A stretch of DNA of 64,000 nucleotides from Denitromonas iodatirespirans (GCF_018524365.1 NZ_JAEKFT010000006.1:1-64000), one strand, 5' to 3'. Shown: positions 34,604 through 44,321, counted from the stretch's first letter. A program made the numbers and translations. The notes: generated from the sequence alone by a model not told the origin.

Positions 34604-37045
34604 ATGCGCAAACTGAAACTGGTGATGGTGGGCAACGGCATGGCCGGCGTGCGCACGCTGGAAGAGCTGATCAAGATCGCGCCCGAGATGTACGACATCA
34701 CGGTGTTCGGCGCCGAGCCGCATCCCAACTACAACCGCATCCTGCTCTCCCCGGTGCTGGCCGGCGAGATGACGATCCAGGACATCATCCTCAACGACAA
34801 GCAGTGGTACGCCGACAACGGCATCGACCTGCGCCTGAACAACAAGGTGGTGAAGATCGACCGCCGCGCACGCAAGGTCTTCGCCGCCGACGGCAGCGAA
34901 TGCGAGTACGACCGCCTGCTGCTGGCCACCGGCTCGAATCCTTTCATGCTGCCCGTCCCCGGCGCCGACCTGCCGGGCGTGATCGCCTATCGCGACATCG
35001 CCGACACCGACGCCATGATCGAAGCGGCGGCCCGCCACAAGCATGCGGTAGTGATCGGCGCCGGCCTGCTCGGCCTGGAAGCGGCCAACGGCCTGGCGCT
35101 GCGCGGCATGGACGTGACCGTGGTACACATCGCCGACTGGATCATGGAGCGCCAGCTCGACAAGACCGCTGCCGACATGCTGCAGAAGTCGCTCGAAGCC
35201 AAGGGCATGAAGTTCCGCCTGCCGGCCTTCACCGCCGAGCTGCAGGCCGGCGAGTCGGGCCGTGTCTCGAAAGTGGTGTTCAAGGACGGCGCCACGATTC
35301 CGGCCGACCTGGTCGTCATGGCCGCCGGCATCCGCCCCAACACCGCGCTGGCCGAATCGGCCGGCATCCACTGCGAGCGCGGCATCGTGGTCAACGACAC
35401 CCTGCAGACCTACGATCCGCGCGTGTATGCGGTGGGCGAATGCGCCAACCACCGCGGCACGGCCTACGGCCTGGTGGCACCGCTGTTCGAGCAGGCCAAG
35501 GTCTGCGCCAACCACCTGGCGATGTTCGGCATCGGGCTGTACAAGGGCTCGGTGACCTCGACCAAGCTGAAGGTGACCGGCATCGACGTGTTCTCGGCCG
35601 GCAACTTCATGGGCGGCGACGGCACCGAAGACATCGTGCTCAACGACCCGGGTGCGGGCGTCTACAAGCGCGTGGTGCTCAAGGACGACAAGCTGGTCGG
35701 CGCCGTGATGTACGGCGACACCAAGGACGGCGCCTGGTACTTCCAGATGCTCAAGGACGGCCAGAACATTGCCGAAATCCGCGACCACCTGCTGTTCGGC
35801 AACAGCCACCTGGGCGACGCCGGCCACAAGGGCGTCAATTCCGCGGCGGCCATGCCGGACACCGCCGAGGTGTGCGGCTGCAACGGCGTGTGCAAGGGCG
35901 ACATCGTCAAGTCGATCAAGGAAAACGGCCTGTTCACGCTGGACGAGGTGCGCAAGCACACCAAGGCGTCGAGCTCCTGCGGTTCCTGCACCGGCCTGGT
36001 CGAGCAGATCCTGGCCTCGACCATCGGCGGTGCCTACCAGCCGGCCGACTCCAACAACAAGGCGGTGTGCGGCTGTACCGAGCACTCGCATGGCGAAGTG
36101 CGCAAGGCGATCCGCGAGCACAAACTGCTCTCGCCGCAGGCGGTGATGGACTTCATGGAGTGGAACACGCCCAACGGCTGCGCCTCCTGCCGCCCCGCGC
36201 TCAACTACTACTGCATCTCCACCTGGCCGCACGAGGCGCAGGACGATGCGCAAAGCCGCTTCATCAACGAGCGCGCCCACGCCAACATCCAGAAGGACGG
36301 CACCTACTCGGTGGTGCCACGCATGTGGGGCGGGCTGACCACGCCGGCCGAGCTGCGCGCGATTGCCGATGCGGCCGAGAAATACCAGGTGCCGACGGTG
36401 AAGGTCACCGGCGGCCAGCGCATCGACCTGCTCGGCGTCAAAAAGGGCGACCTGCCGCTGATCTGGCATGACCTCAACAAGGCCGGCATGGTCTCCGGCC
36501 ACGCCTACGGCAAGTCGATCCGCACGGTGAAGACCTGCGTCGGCTCGGAGCACTGCCGCTTCGGTACGCAGCGTTCGATGGAGCTGGGCGTCAAGCTGGA
36601 GAAGATGCTGTTCGGCATGTACAGCCCGCACAAGGTCAAGCTGGCGGTGTCCGGCTGCCCGCGCAACTGCGCCGAGGCCGGCATCAAGGACGTGGGCGTG
36701 ATCGGTGTCGATTCGGGCTACGAGATCTACGTGGCCGGCAACGGCGGCATCAAGACCGAGGTGGCGCAGTTCTTCTGCAAGGTGCAGACCGACGAGGAAG
36801 TGAAGGAAATCTCCGGCGCCTTCCTGCAGCTGTACCGCGAAGAGGGCTACTACCTGGAGCGCACCGTGCATTACATCGAGCGGGTCGGCCTCGACTACGT
36901 GAAGAAGCATGTGCTCGACGACGTGGCCAACCGCAAGGCGCTCTACGAGCGGCTGCTGTTCGCGCTGCAGGACTATGTCGACCCGTGGCAGGAGCATGCC
37001 GAAAAGGCCGAGCTGCGCCGCAACTTCGAAGACGTCACGGCCTGA
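34604..37045 (+). CDS. nirB: Nitrite reductase (NADH), large subunit
   Basis: An 813-residue assimilatory nitrite reductase. The N-terminal FAD/NAD half (1-400) is followed by two BFD-like [2Fe-2S] regions: 'CGCNGVCKGDIV ... SSCGSC' (about 425-470) and 'CGCTEHSHGEV ... NGCASC' (about 488-530). The sirohaem/[4Fe-4S] half has the ligand cysteines in 'TCVGSEHCRFG' and 'SGCPRNCAEAG'. It reduces nitrite to ammonium with NADH in the cytoplasm. The ATG follows AAGGGGC. Downstream are a 19-codon ORF, nirD and narK. Confidence 0.96.
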   Translation: MRKLKLVMVGNGMAGVRTLEELIKIAPEMYDITVFGAEPHPNYNRILLSPVLAGEMTIQDIILNDKQWYADNGIDLRLNNKVVKIDRRARKVFAADGSECEYDRLLLATGSNPFMLPVPGADLPGVIAYRDIADTDAMIEAAARHKHAVVIGAGLLGLEAANGLALRGMDVTVVHIADWIMERQLDKTAADMLQKSLEAKGMKFRLPAFTAELQAGESGRVSKVVFKDGATIPADLVVMAAGIRPNTALAESAGIHCERGIVVNDTLQTYDPRVYAVGECANHRGTAYGLVAPLFEQAKVCANHLAMFGIGLYKGSVTSTKLKVTGIDVFSAGNFMGGDGTEDIVLNDPGAGVYKRVVLKDDKLVGAVMYGDTKDGAWYFQMLKDGQNIAEIRDHLLFGNSHLGDAGHKGVNSAAAMPDTAEVCGCNGVCKGDIVKSIKENGLFTLDEVRKHTKASSSCGSCTGLVEQILASTIGGAYQPADSNNKAVCGCTEHSHGEVRKAIREHKLLSPQAVMDFMEWNTPNGCASCRPALNYYCISTWPHEAQDDAQSRFINERAHANIQKDGTYSVVPRMWGGLTTPAELRAIADAAEKYQVPTVKVTGGQRIDLLGVKKGDLPLIWHDLNKAGMVSGHAYGKSIRTVKTCVGSEHCRFGTQRSMELGVKLEKMLFGMYSPHKVKLAVSGCPRNCAEAGIKDVGVIGVDSGYEIYVAGNGGIKTEVAQFFCKVQTDEEVKEISGAFLQLYREEGYYLERTVHYIERVGLDYVKKHVLDDVANRKALYERLLFALQDYVDPWQEHAEKAELRRNFEDVTA

Positions 37046-37055
37046 GGACACCGCC

Positions 37056-37115
37056 ATGAACGAATGGGATCCCTGGTGGGCCACCGAGCCCGACACCGAC
37101 GGCACGCCGCTGTGA
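37056..37115 (+). CDS. Putative 19-residue peptide between nirB and nirD
   Basis: ATG at 37056 follows GAGGA with a 7-nt spacing and opens a frame for MNEWDPWWATEPDTDGTPL, ending at TGA 37113-37115. The peptide is acidic and has three tryptophans, an unusual composition. Its ribosome binding site is better than that of nirD, which starts 33 nt after this stop. It could be a translational relay for nirD, a regulatory leader peptide, or chance. Confidence 0.4.
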   Translation: MNEWDPWWATEPDTDGTPL

Positions 37116-37147
37116 CCGACATCATTCACGCATCGAGACACCACACC

Positions 37148-37489
37148 ATGACGACACAATCACTCGAACCCTCCGCCGATCTGAGCTGGCAGCCGGTCTT
37201 CCCGCTCGAGGAGATCCCGGTCCTCGGCTCGCGCGTGGTCAGCAGCGCCACCCATGGCGACATCGCGGTGTTCCGCAACCGCGAGGACGAAGTCTTCGCG
37301 GTGCATGACAAGTGCCCGCACAAGGGCGGCCCGCTGTCGCAGGGCATCGTGCATGGCCGCTCGGTGACCTGCCCGCTGCACAACTGGAAGATCCAGCTCG
37401 AAAACGGCGAGGCGGTCGCGCCCGACAAGGGCTGCACCAAGCCCTTCGCGGTCAAGGTCGAAAACGGCACGGTGTTCCTGCAGCTGTAA
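37148..37489 (+). CDS. nirD: Nitrite reductase (NADH), small subunit (Rieske-type)
   Basis: This 113-residue protein has a Rieske-like fold. Unlike E. coli NirD, which lacks the cluster ligands, it has the complete set C56-P-H58 and C75-PL-H78, so it probably carries a [2Fe-2S] cluster. It assists NirB in reducing nitrite. The ATG at 37148 was chosen because the longer frame upstream would overlap the small ORF and lacks a family match. The ribosome binding site is weak. Confidence 0.92.
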   Translation: MTTQSLEPSADLSWQPVFPLEEIPVLGSRVVSSATHGDIAVFRNREDEVFAVHDKCPHKGGPLSQGIVHGRSVTCPLHNWKIQLENGEAVAPDKGCTKPFAVKVENGTVFLQL

Positions 37490-37517
37490 GGCACAGCCCC
37501 CCATTCCATGACGCGAA

Positions 37518-37539
37518 CGCAGGCACCGCGGTGCCTGCG
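37518..37539 (+). terminator. Perfect 22-bp palindrome between nirD and narK
   Basis: CGCAGGCACCG is followed directly by its reverse complement. The RNA hairpin, 29 nt after the nirD stop and lacking a T-run, could lower transcription into narK or protect the upstream mRNA from 3' decay. Confidence 0.45.
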
Positions 37540-37604
37540 GCGGCCGCACTCAGCCCGAAGTCGGCACGCGTCCCCCGGTTCTTTTCAGCATCCAGAGGTG
37601 CACC

Positions 37605-39074
37605 ATGTCCAACGAGAAAGGCTTCAACCTGTTCTCCTTCACCGGAAAGATGAAGATCCTCCACCTGTCGTGGATGGTGTTTTTCATCACCTTCTTCGTG
37701 TGGTTCAACCATGCCCCGCTGCTCGGCGCCATCGCCGAATCGCTGGGTCTCGAAAAGGGCCAGGTCAAGACGCTGCTGATCCTCAACGTGGCGCTCACGA
37801 TTCCGGCGCGCATCCTCATCGGCATGCTCACCGACAAATACGGCCCGCGCATCACCTATGCCGCGCTGCTGTTCATCTCCAGCGTGCCCTGCTTCATGTT
37901 CGCGCTGGCCGACACCTTCACCCAGGCTGCCATCGCCCGCTTCCTGCTCGGCTTCATCGGCGCCGGCTTCGTGATCGGCATCCGCATGGTCAGCGAGTGG
38001 TTTCCGGCCAACGAGCTGGGCACGGCCGAGGGCATCTACGGCGGCTGGGGCAACTTCGGCTCGGCTGCAGCGGCCATGCTGCTGCCCACCATCGCCCTGG
38101 TGTTCGGCGGCGACAACGGCTGGCGCTACGCCATCGGCATCACCGGCGCGCTGAGCCTGCTGTTCTCCTTCATCTGGTATTTCAACGTCAGCGACACGCC
38201 CAAGGGCTCGACCTATTTCAAGCCCAAGAAGAGCGGCGGCCTGGAAGTGACCAGCAAGGGCGACTTCGTCTTTCTGCTGGCCATGAAGGTGCCGATGTAC
38301 CTGGCCCTCGCCCTGCTGGCCTGGAAGCTGTCGCCGGCCGGCGTGAAGATGATCACCGACTTCGCCGCCAACGCCATCTACCTCGGCCTGGCCGCCATCT
38401 ACGTGTATGACTGCTACAGCGCCTATCGCGTCAATCACGAGATCTTCGAGAAGCCGGTGCCGGAGATGCACCGCTACAAGTTCAAGCAGGTCGCGGTGCT
38501 CAACATCCTGTACTTCGCCACCTTCGGCTCCGAGCTGGCCGTGGTCTCGATGCTGCCGCTGTTCTTCGCCGAAACCTTCAACCTCGACCCGGTCTATGCC
38601 GGCCTGGTGGCCTCGGCCTATGCCTTCATGAACCTCATGTCGCGCCCCGGTGGCGGCTGGATCTCCGACCGCTTCGGCCGCAAGAAGACGCTGCTGATCC
38701 TCACCGCCGGGCTGGCCGCGGGCTACGCCCTGATGGCGGCGACCAACGCCAGCTGGCCGCTGTGGCTGGCAGTCGCCGTGGCCATGGCCTGCTCCTTCTT
38801 CGTGCAGGCCGGCGAAGGCGCGGTGTTCGCCGTGGTGCCGCTGATCAAGCGCCGCCTCACCGGCCAGATCGCCGGCATGACCGGCGCCTACGGCAACGTC
38901 GGCGCGGTGGTGTACCTCACCGTGCTGTCGCTGGTCAGCTACGAGATCTTCTTCAGCGTGATCGCCCTCACCGCGGTCGTCGGCTTCGTCACCCTACTGT
39001 TCATGGAAGAACCCAAGGGCCACATGGCCGAAGTGCGCGAAGACGGCACGGTCGAGCTGATCAGTGTGAGCTGA
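37605..39074 (+). CDS. narK: Nitrate/nitrite MFS transporter (NarK/NasA family)
   Basis: A 489-residue inner-membrane transporter of the nitrate/nitrite porter family with 12 membrane segments. The nitrate signature region is '[20 protein letters not shown]' followed by GGWGNFGSA, and a second glycine-rich match is '[15 protein letters not shown]'. Imports nitrate for NasA, possibly also exporting nitrite. The start follows AGAGGTG. The two central helices are separated by an unusually long stretch with an additional hydrophobic pair (about 225-265). Confidence 0.93.
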   Translation: MSNEKGFNLFSFTGKMKILHLSWMVFFITFFVWFNHAPLLGAIAESLGLEKGQVKTLLILNVALTIPARILIGMLTDKYGPRITYAALLFISSVPCFMFALADTFTQAAIARFLLGFIGAGFVIGIRMVSEWFPANELGTAEGIYGGWGNFGSAAAAMLLPTIALVFGGDNGWRYAIGITGALSLLFSFIWYFNVSDTPKGSTYFKPKKSGGLEVTSKGDFVFLLAMKVPMYLALALLAWKLSPAGVKMITDFAANAIYLGLAAIYVYDCYSAYRVNHEIFEKPVPEMHRYKFKQVAVLNILYFATFGSELAVVSMLPLFFAETFNLDPVYAGLVASAYAFMNLMSRPGGGWISDRFGRKKTLLILTAGLAAGYALMAATNASWPLWLAVAVAMACSFFVQAGEGAVFAVVPLIKRRLTGQIAGMTGAYGNVGAVVYLTVLSLVSYEIFFSVIALTAVVGFVTLLFMEEPKGHMAEVREDGTVELISVS

Positions 39075-39113
39075 GCGCGGCGGTATGATTGCCCTTTGAT
39101 TGACGGCTGCATT

Positions 39114-39176
39114 GGCGGGTTGAAACCCGCCCTACGAGCATCCAACGGGTGGCGTAGGGCGGGTTTCAACCCGCCT
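39114..39176. repeat. REP-like pair of inverted palindromes
   Basis: Two oppositely oriented copies of GGCGGGTTGAAACCCGCC are separated by about 27 bp, the same design as at 431-497. It lies between narK and the phosphatase-kinase gene, where it could act as an mRNA stabiliser or transcription brake. Confidence 0.85.
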
Positions 39177-39202
39177 TGCCGCCCCCGGAGCCCCAACCGC
39201 CC

Positions 39203-40915
39203 ATGAGCACACGTCTTGAAGTCCGCTTCGGCGGGCATTCCGTCGAGGGGCGCAAGAGCGTCAACCAGGACGCCTTTGCCGCCCACCTGCCCGAGGGCAC
39301 CGAGCGCGACCTCAAGGGCGCCGCCGCCGTCATGTGCGACGGCGTGAGCAGCGCGGCCGACTCCGAGATCGCCAGCCAGATGGCGGTCACCGGCTTCATC
39401 AACGACTACTTCTCCACCCCGCCCACCTGGAGCGTGCGCAAGGCCGCCAGCTCGGTGCTCAACGGGCTCAACCAGTGGGTGTACCGCCAGAACGCCGCCC
39501 GCCACGGCGTGCGCGACAGCCTGCTCACCACCTTCTCGGCGGCGGTCATCAAGTCCAACACCCTGCATGTCTTCCATGCCGGCGACAGCCGGGTGTGGCA
39601 TCTGCGCGGCGACACGCTGGAGCAGCTCACCCGCGACCATGTGATGAGCGAGGGCGGGCGCGAATTCCTGGCCCGCGCGCTGGGCGCCGACACCCGCCTC
39701 GAAGTGGACTACCTGACCCGGGAGCTCAACGTCGGCGACCGCGTGCTGCTGACCACCGACGGCGTGCACGGTGCTCTGCCGCCGGCGCGCATCCGCGACA
39801 TCGTCACCGGCACCGACGGCGACCTCGAAGCACTCGCCCGCCAGCTGGTCGACGAAGCGCTGGCCGCCGGCTCGGACGACAATCTCTCGGCGCTGATCGT
39901 CAGCATCGACACCCTGCCGCTCGAAACCCTGGAGGAGACCCACCGCCGCCTCACCCAGCGGCCGATCCCACCGGTGCTGGCCGCCGGCCACAAGATCGAC
40001 GGCTACGAAGTGCTGGATGTGATCTTCTCCGGCACGCGCAGCCACATGTACCTGGTCAAGGACTGCGACAGCGGCCAGCGTTACGTGCTCAAGGCGCCGT
40101 CCGAAAACTTCGCCGAGGACGCGGTGTATCTCGACGGCTTCATCCGCGAGGAGTGGGTCGGCCAGCGCATCGACCATCCCAACGTGATGAAGACCTACCC
40201 CGGCCGGCCCGACAAGCAGTTCATGACCTACCTGGGCGAGCACATCGAGGGCATGAACCTGCGCGAATGGATGCAGGACAACCCGCGGCCCTCGCTCGAT
40301 GCGGTGCGCGACATCATCCGCCAGGCGGTGGCCGGGCTGCGCGCCTTCCAGCGCGCCGACATGGTGCACCAGGACCTCAAGCCCGAAAACATCATGATCA
40401 ACCGCGACGGCCGGGTGAAGATTCTCGATTTCGGCACGGTGATGATCGCCGGCACCGACGAGATCGCCTCGCCGCTCGACAAATCCGTGCCGCAGGGCAG
40501 CGTCAACTACGTAGCGCCCGAATACCTGATGGGCGAGCGCGGCAGCTTCCGCTCCGACCTGTTCTCGCTGGCGGTGATCGCCTACGAGATGATCACCGGC
40601 ACGCTGCCCTTCGACGAACCGGCGGTCAAGCGTGTCAGCCTCAAGTCCTACACCGAGCTGGCCTACATCCCCGCGCGCCACCGCCGCCACGACCTGCCGC
40701 TGTGGATCGAAGGCTGCCTGAAAAAAGCCTTGCAACCCAACCCGGCCGACCGCTACGACGCCTTCTCCGAGTTCCTGCAGGACTTCACCGTCCCCAATCC
40801 ACGGCTGGCCGCCGACATCCGGCGCCAGCCGCTGATCCAGAAAAACCCGGTGGCGGTGTGGCAGGTGCTGTGCGCGATCCTGTTCCTGCTCAATCTGTGG
40901 CAGCTGGCGCGTTAG
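39203..40915 (+). CDS. Fused PP2C-type protein phosphatase and Ser/Thr protein kinase
   Basis: A 570-residue protein. Residues 1-250 are a PP2C phosphatase ('GRKSVNQDAF' with a metal-binding aspartate, 'FHAGDSRVWHL', 'GSDDNLS'). Residues 265-525 are a Hanks-type kinase with HQDLKPEN (H389) and DFG. A single C-terminal membrane helix (about 548-566) anchors it to the membrane. Such fusions recur next to narK/nas genes in beta- and gammaproteobacteria, which suggests post-translational control of nitrate uptake or assimilation. The glycine-rich ATP loop is not obvious, so kinase activity needs care. Confidence 0.9.
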   Translation: MSTRLEVRFGGHSVEGRKSVNQDAFAAHLPEGTERDLKGAAAVMCDGVSSAADSEIASQMAVTGFINDYFSTPPTWSVRKAASSVLNGLNQWVYRQNAARHGVRDSLLTTFSAAVIKSNTLHVFHAGDSRVWHLRGDTLEQLTRDHVMSEGGREFLARALGADTRLEVDYLTRELNVGDRVLLTTDGVHGALPPARIRDIVTGTDGDLEALARQLVDEALAAGSDDNLSALIVSIDTLPLETLEETHRRLTQRPIPPVLAAGHKIDGYEVLDVIFSGTRSHMYLVKDCDSGQRYVLKAPSENFAEDAVYLDGFIREEWVGQRIDHPNVMKTYPGRPDKQFMTYLGEHIEGMNLREWMQDNPRPSLDAVRDIIRQAVAGLRAFQRADMVHQDLKPENIMINRDGRVKILDFGTVMIAGTDEIASPLDKSVPQGSVNYVAPEYLMGERGSFRSDLFSLAVIAYEMITGTLPFDEPAVKRVSLKSYTELAYIPARHRRHDLPLWIEGCLKKALQPNPADRYDAFSEFLQDFTVPNPRLAADIRRQPLIQKNPVAVWQVLCAILFLLNLWQLAR

Positions 40916-41013
40916 CAGCGCCCGCGCGCCTTTCCTCCGTGCCATCCCTTGACCATACTGGGAGCACCATCGCCGTGGCGCATCGCTGCGGCAACCGCAA
41001 CGGAGACAGCACC

Positions 41014-41307
41014 ATGCGCAGGACAAGCTCCCTGCTCGCCGGCCTCGTGCTTGGCCTGACGAGCCTCATGTCGATCGCCGCCCCCGCCACCCCGGCCCAA
41101 CCCCCGGCAGCCAGCACCTCGCCGGCGCCGGGCGCCCCGATGGCGAAGAAATATGTCGAACCCTGCCACTGCTCGGCCGGCGAAGCCCTGAGCCCGACCG
41201 GCGCCGTGGTGTTCAACTGCGAGTGCGGCGCCATGAAATGCGTCGTCGCCAGCGCCACCGGCAAGATCGGCAAGGATGCCCTGGCGCCCGCGCTGAGCTG
41301 CCAGTAG
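41014..41307 (+). CDS. Small exported Cys-rich hypothetical protein
   Basis: A 97-residue protein with a signal peptide (to about residue 23), a Pro/Ala-rich linker, and a C-terminal domain with cysteines in CHC, CEC and two single positions. This pattern suggests metal binding or disulfides. The start follows GGAG. No family recognised. It stands alone between the phosphatase-kinase and the convergent PilZ gene. Confidence 0.65.
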   Translation: MRRTSSLLAGLVLGLTSLMSIAAPATPAQPPAASTSPAPGAPMAKKYVEPCHCSAGEALSPTGAVVFNCECGAMKCVVASATGKIGKDALAPALSCQ

Positions 41308-41318
41308 GCGCAGTGCCC

Positions 41319-41621
41319 CTAGCGCAGTACCTTGACGATCTGGACGCCCAGCACGTATTTGCCCGACTCGGCCTTGTGGCAGCGCTTGACCTCGACCCGC
41401 ACATGCAGCGGTGGCCGCTCCACGCCGCCCTCGGGCTGGCGCACCAGCACGTCGAGCAACTCGGCCAGACTGGGCACGTAGTCGCTCTCCAGCGTCATGC
41501 CGCCGGGGCTGATCTCGATGCACTGCGCCTCCACCGCCGGCGCAGCGCCGGCCGGTTTGATCAGGGCGTTGCAGCCCAGGGGAATTCGCCGGGTCTGGCG
41601 TCGATCGTCATAAGGTTTCAT
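41319..41621 (-). CDS. PilZ domain protein
   Basis: This 100-residue protein consists of a single PilZ domain: the N-terminal RRQTRR arginine motif and 'EISPGGM', corresponding to the (D/N)xSxxG box with Glu in place of Asp. It is a candidate c-di-GMP receptor, in keeping with the many signalling genes nearby. The altered first residue of the second motif may reduce binding. Confidence 0.75.
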   Translation of the reverse strand: MKPYDDRRQTRRIPLGCNALIKPAGAAPAVEAQCIEISPGGMTLESDYVPSLAELLDVLVRQPEGGVERPPLHVRVEVKRCHKAESGKYVLGVQIVKVLR

Positions 41622-41690
41622 GTCGGATTGGCCGAAATCAGGGAAATCCAGTCACTAACGGCGCCGCGTCGGCAAACCGTAGCGTTTTTT

Positions 41691-43280
41691 TCAGATCATC
41701 GCGTCCCAGAGCCCGAAAAAATCCGAAGACGGCGCGCAATCGAGCAGCAATGCCGACATATCGTCATGCGCCGAGGCGCCGGCCAGATGCTCCGCCAGCG
41801 CGATGCGCAAGGCCTCGATGCGCCCGTCGGCCGGATGCGCGGCAAGCAACTGCTCCAGGCGCGCCACGCCGAAGCTGTCCGCCTCATCGTTGGTCGCCTC
41901 GACCACCCCGTCTGAGTACATCACCAGCTGCTCGCCCGGCAACACCGCGCAGCGCGCCACCTGGCACCCCTCGGCCGCGGTATTCACCACCCCCAGCGGC
42001 ACATGATCGGACGGGAAACGCTGCCGCACCCGGCCGTCGGTACCGATCACCGCCACCTCCGGCACCCCGCCGACCCAGATCTCGGCTTCGCGACCGTCGC
42101 CGCTCAGGCACACCAGCGCGGCGCCGACAAAGCGCCCGACCGGCAAGGAGCGATGCAACACGGCGTTGAGATCGCCGACCAGCTGCGCCAGCGGCTCATC
42201 GCGCGCCACCAGCGTATAGAACACCGGCAACACCGGCTGCACGCTGATCGCTGCCGTCAGGCCGTGGCCGGTGGCATCGGCCAGCATGGCGAACAGCCGG
42301 CCGCTGGGCGAGCGGGCCGCCACCACCAGATCGCCGGAAAAACGGCGTGCCGGCATCACCGTGAAATGGATCCGCGGATCGCGGAGCGCCTCGGCATCGA
42401 TCTGGCTGCCCATGATCTGGCGGGCCAGCTCCTGCTCGCGATGCTGCTCGTCGTGATAGCGCTGCAGGCGGTAAGCATGGTCGGCCATGGCCGCCTGCTG
42501 GCTGATGCGCTCGCTGATATCGCGCAGCACACCGATGTACAGCGGCTGACCGTCCAGGTGCAGTTCGGTCACCCCCACTTCGAGCGGAAACACCGTACCG
42601 TCGGCGCGCTGGCCGTCCAGCTGATGCACCACGCCGTCCGCCCCCACCGGGCTGCCGGCCAGATCCCGTGCCAGCAGGCGGTATGGCGGGCGCTCGCCGC
42701 GGGGCGCGACAAGCTCGGTCACGCGCAGGCCGTTCAGGCCGCCGTCGGCGCAGGCGAACATCCGGCTGGCGGCCGGATTGGCCGAACGGATGATGCCGCG
42801 CTCGTCAAAAGTGACGAGGCCGTCGATGACCCCGTTGGAGATGGCCTGCATGCGCTCGAGCAGTTCGCGCTGCCGGCGCTCCATGCCCAGCAGGCGCGCC
42901 ATGGTGCGCATCTTGGCGGCAAACACGGCAAAGGACACGGGTTTGACCAGGTAGTCGTCGGCGCCGGCATCGAGGCCGGCGACGATGTCCGCATCGGTGT
43001 TGAGCGCCGACATGATGATGATGGGCGCCCAGGCCATGTCCTGCCGGCTACGGAGCTGGCGGGTGGCCTCGAAGCCGTCCATGCGCGGCATCATCAGGTC
43101 CATCAGCACCATGTCCGGCCGCTGCGCGGCAAAGCATTCGAGCGCATCCACGCCGTCGACCGCGAATATCACCTCATGCCCCAGCCGGGCCAGGAATGCC
43201 GCCATCAGATTGCGGTTGGTGGCGGCGTCATCGACCACCAGGACGGTCAGCGAGGAGCTCGGATTGGCGTCGGTCATCAT
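41691..43280 (-). CDS. Response regulator with PAS and SpoIIE-type phosphatase domains
   Basis: A 529-residue protein. The receiver domain (about 10-130) has its phospho-acceptor in 'VLMDLMMPRMDGFEA'. A PAS domain (about 155-275) and a linker lead to a PP2C/SpoIIE phosphatase domain (from about 315) with 'RFSGDLVVAARSPSGRLF', 'LADATGHGLTAA', and 'HDDMSALLLD' near the end. Such regulators control partner-switching by dephosphorylating an anti-sigma-factor antagonist. It is 135 bp downstream of the RR-HATPase gene. No antagonist gene (STAS) is present in the window. Confidence 0.88.
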   Translation of the reverse strand: MMTDANPSSSLTVLVVDDAATNRNLMAAFLARLGHEVIFAVDGVDALECFAAQRPDMVLMDLMMPRMDGFEATRQLRSRQDMAWAPIIIMSALNTDADIVAGLDAGADDYLVKPVSFAVFAAKMRTMARLLGMERRQRELLERMQAISNGVIDGLVTFDERGIIRSANPAASRMFACADGGLNGLRVTELVAPRGERPPYRLLARDLAGSPVGADGVVHQLDGQRADGTVFPLEVGVTELHLDGQPLYIGVLRDISERISQQAAMADHAYRLQRYHDEQHREQELARQIMGSQIDAEALRDPRIHFTVMPARRFSGDLVVAARSPSGRLFAMLADATGHGLTAAISVQPVLPVFYTLVARDEPLAQLVGDLNAVLHRSLPVGRFVGAALVCLSGDGREAEIWVGGVPEVAVIGTDGRVRQRFPSDHVPLGVVNTAAEGCQVARCAVLPGEQLVMYSDGVVEATNDEADSFGVARLEQLLAAHPADGRIEALRIALAEHLAGASAHDDMSALLLDCAPSSDFFGLWDAMI

Positions 43281-43415
43281 GCTCGCCCGATCGGTGCACT
43301 GGTGCCGGTCAGCTGGTCCGCAGCGCTGGAACATTTATATCTTTAGACATAGTGTGCCCGATTCGGGCCGCAAAGAATTGTCGGAGATCACAAATTGCGT
43401 ACCGACGCGGACTTC

Positions 43416-44321
43416 TCACCCCGCCTTCGTGCGTTTGCGCACGGTGGCCCGTACGCTGTTGCCGCAGCCCTGATACTCCAGCGTGTCGAAGGCCAACTGC
43501 CGCGCCAGCGCGATGCCACGACCGTTGGGGGCGAAGGCGCGCTCCGGCGCCAGTTCGAGAAACTCCTTCCAGTCGAAGCCGTTGCCCTCGTCCTCGATGC
43601 AGAAGACCCAGGCCTGCGCATCGCTGGAGACGGTCAGACGCACCTGCTTGTGCTGGTTGTCGGGCTGGGCGAGACGGCGCGCGACCTCCGCCTCCCACTG
43701 GCCGGTCTCGCGCAAGCGCGACTTCTCGTCGAAGCGGATCCCCAGATTGCCGTGCTCGACGCCGTTGACCAGCAACTCCGACAGCCCCAGCACCACCACA
43801 TCGGGTTCGTCGCAGATCGATGCCGCCACGGCCGCCACGCCATGCGCCTCGTCGATACTACGAAAGACAAAGACCCCCCGCTGCAGGGTCTGCAGTGCGT
43901 TGCGCTGGACCGCCAGGCGCTCGGCCAGTGCGCGCCGCTGATGCAGGTCGTCGAGCGCGGCACGGACGATGCTCTGCAGGCTCTCGGGCTCGAAGGGCTT
44001 GGTCAGGTAGTAGTAAGCGCCTGCCGCCAAGCCCTCGCGCACCTGCTCGGGGCTGGCCGCCGCGGTCTGCATGACCACCGGAATGTCGGCCAGACGCCGG
44101 TCGGCCTTGATCCAGCGCAGCAGTTCGAGCCCGTCGATGCCGGGCATCATGCGGTCGAGCACCACCAGATCGAAGGACGTCTGGTGACTGCGCAGCAGCG
44201 CCCAGGCCTCCTCGCCGCTGGGCGCCATCTCCAGCAGATAGCCCGCGCCTTCCAGGTACTCGCTGATGATGTCGAGGTTGAAGGGCTCGTCGTCGACCAC
44301 CAGGATTCGGGTTTGACTCAT
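43416..44321 (-). CDS. Response regulator with HATPase (serine-kinase-like) domain
   Basis: A 301-residue protein. The receiver domain (5-125) has its acceptor in 'LVVLDRMMPGIDGLELL'. The C-terminal domain is a Bergerat-type ATPase ('LSELLVNGVEHGNLG', 'EDEGNGFDWKEF', 'NGRGIALARQLA') like the RsbW anti-sigma kinases. This pairs naturally with the SpoIIE phosphatase regulator downstream. The start at 44321 overlaps the sensor kinase stop by 4 bp. Confidence 0.85.
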   Translation of the reverse strand: MSQTRILVVDDEPFNLDIISEYLEGAGYLLEMAPSGEEAWALLRSHQTSFDLVVLDRMMPGIDGLELLRWIKADRRLADIPVVMQTAAASPEQVREGLAAGAYYYLTKPFEPESLQSIVRAALDDLHQRRALAERLAVQRNALQTLQRGVFVFRSIDEAHGVAAVAASICDEPDVVVLGLSELLVNGVEHGNLGIRFDEKSRLRETGQWEAEVARRLAQPDNQHKQVRLTVSSDAQAWVFCIEDEGNGFDWKEFLELAPERAFAPNGRGIALARQLAFDTLEYQGCGNSVRATVRKRTKAG

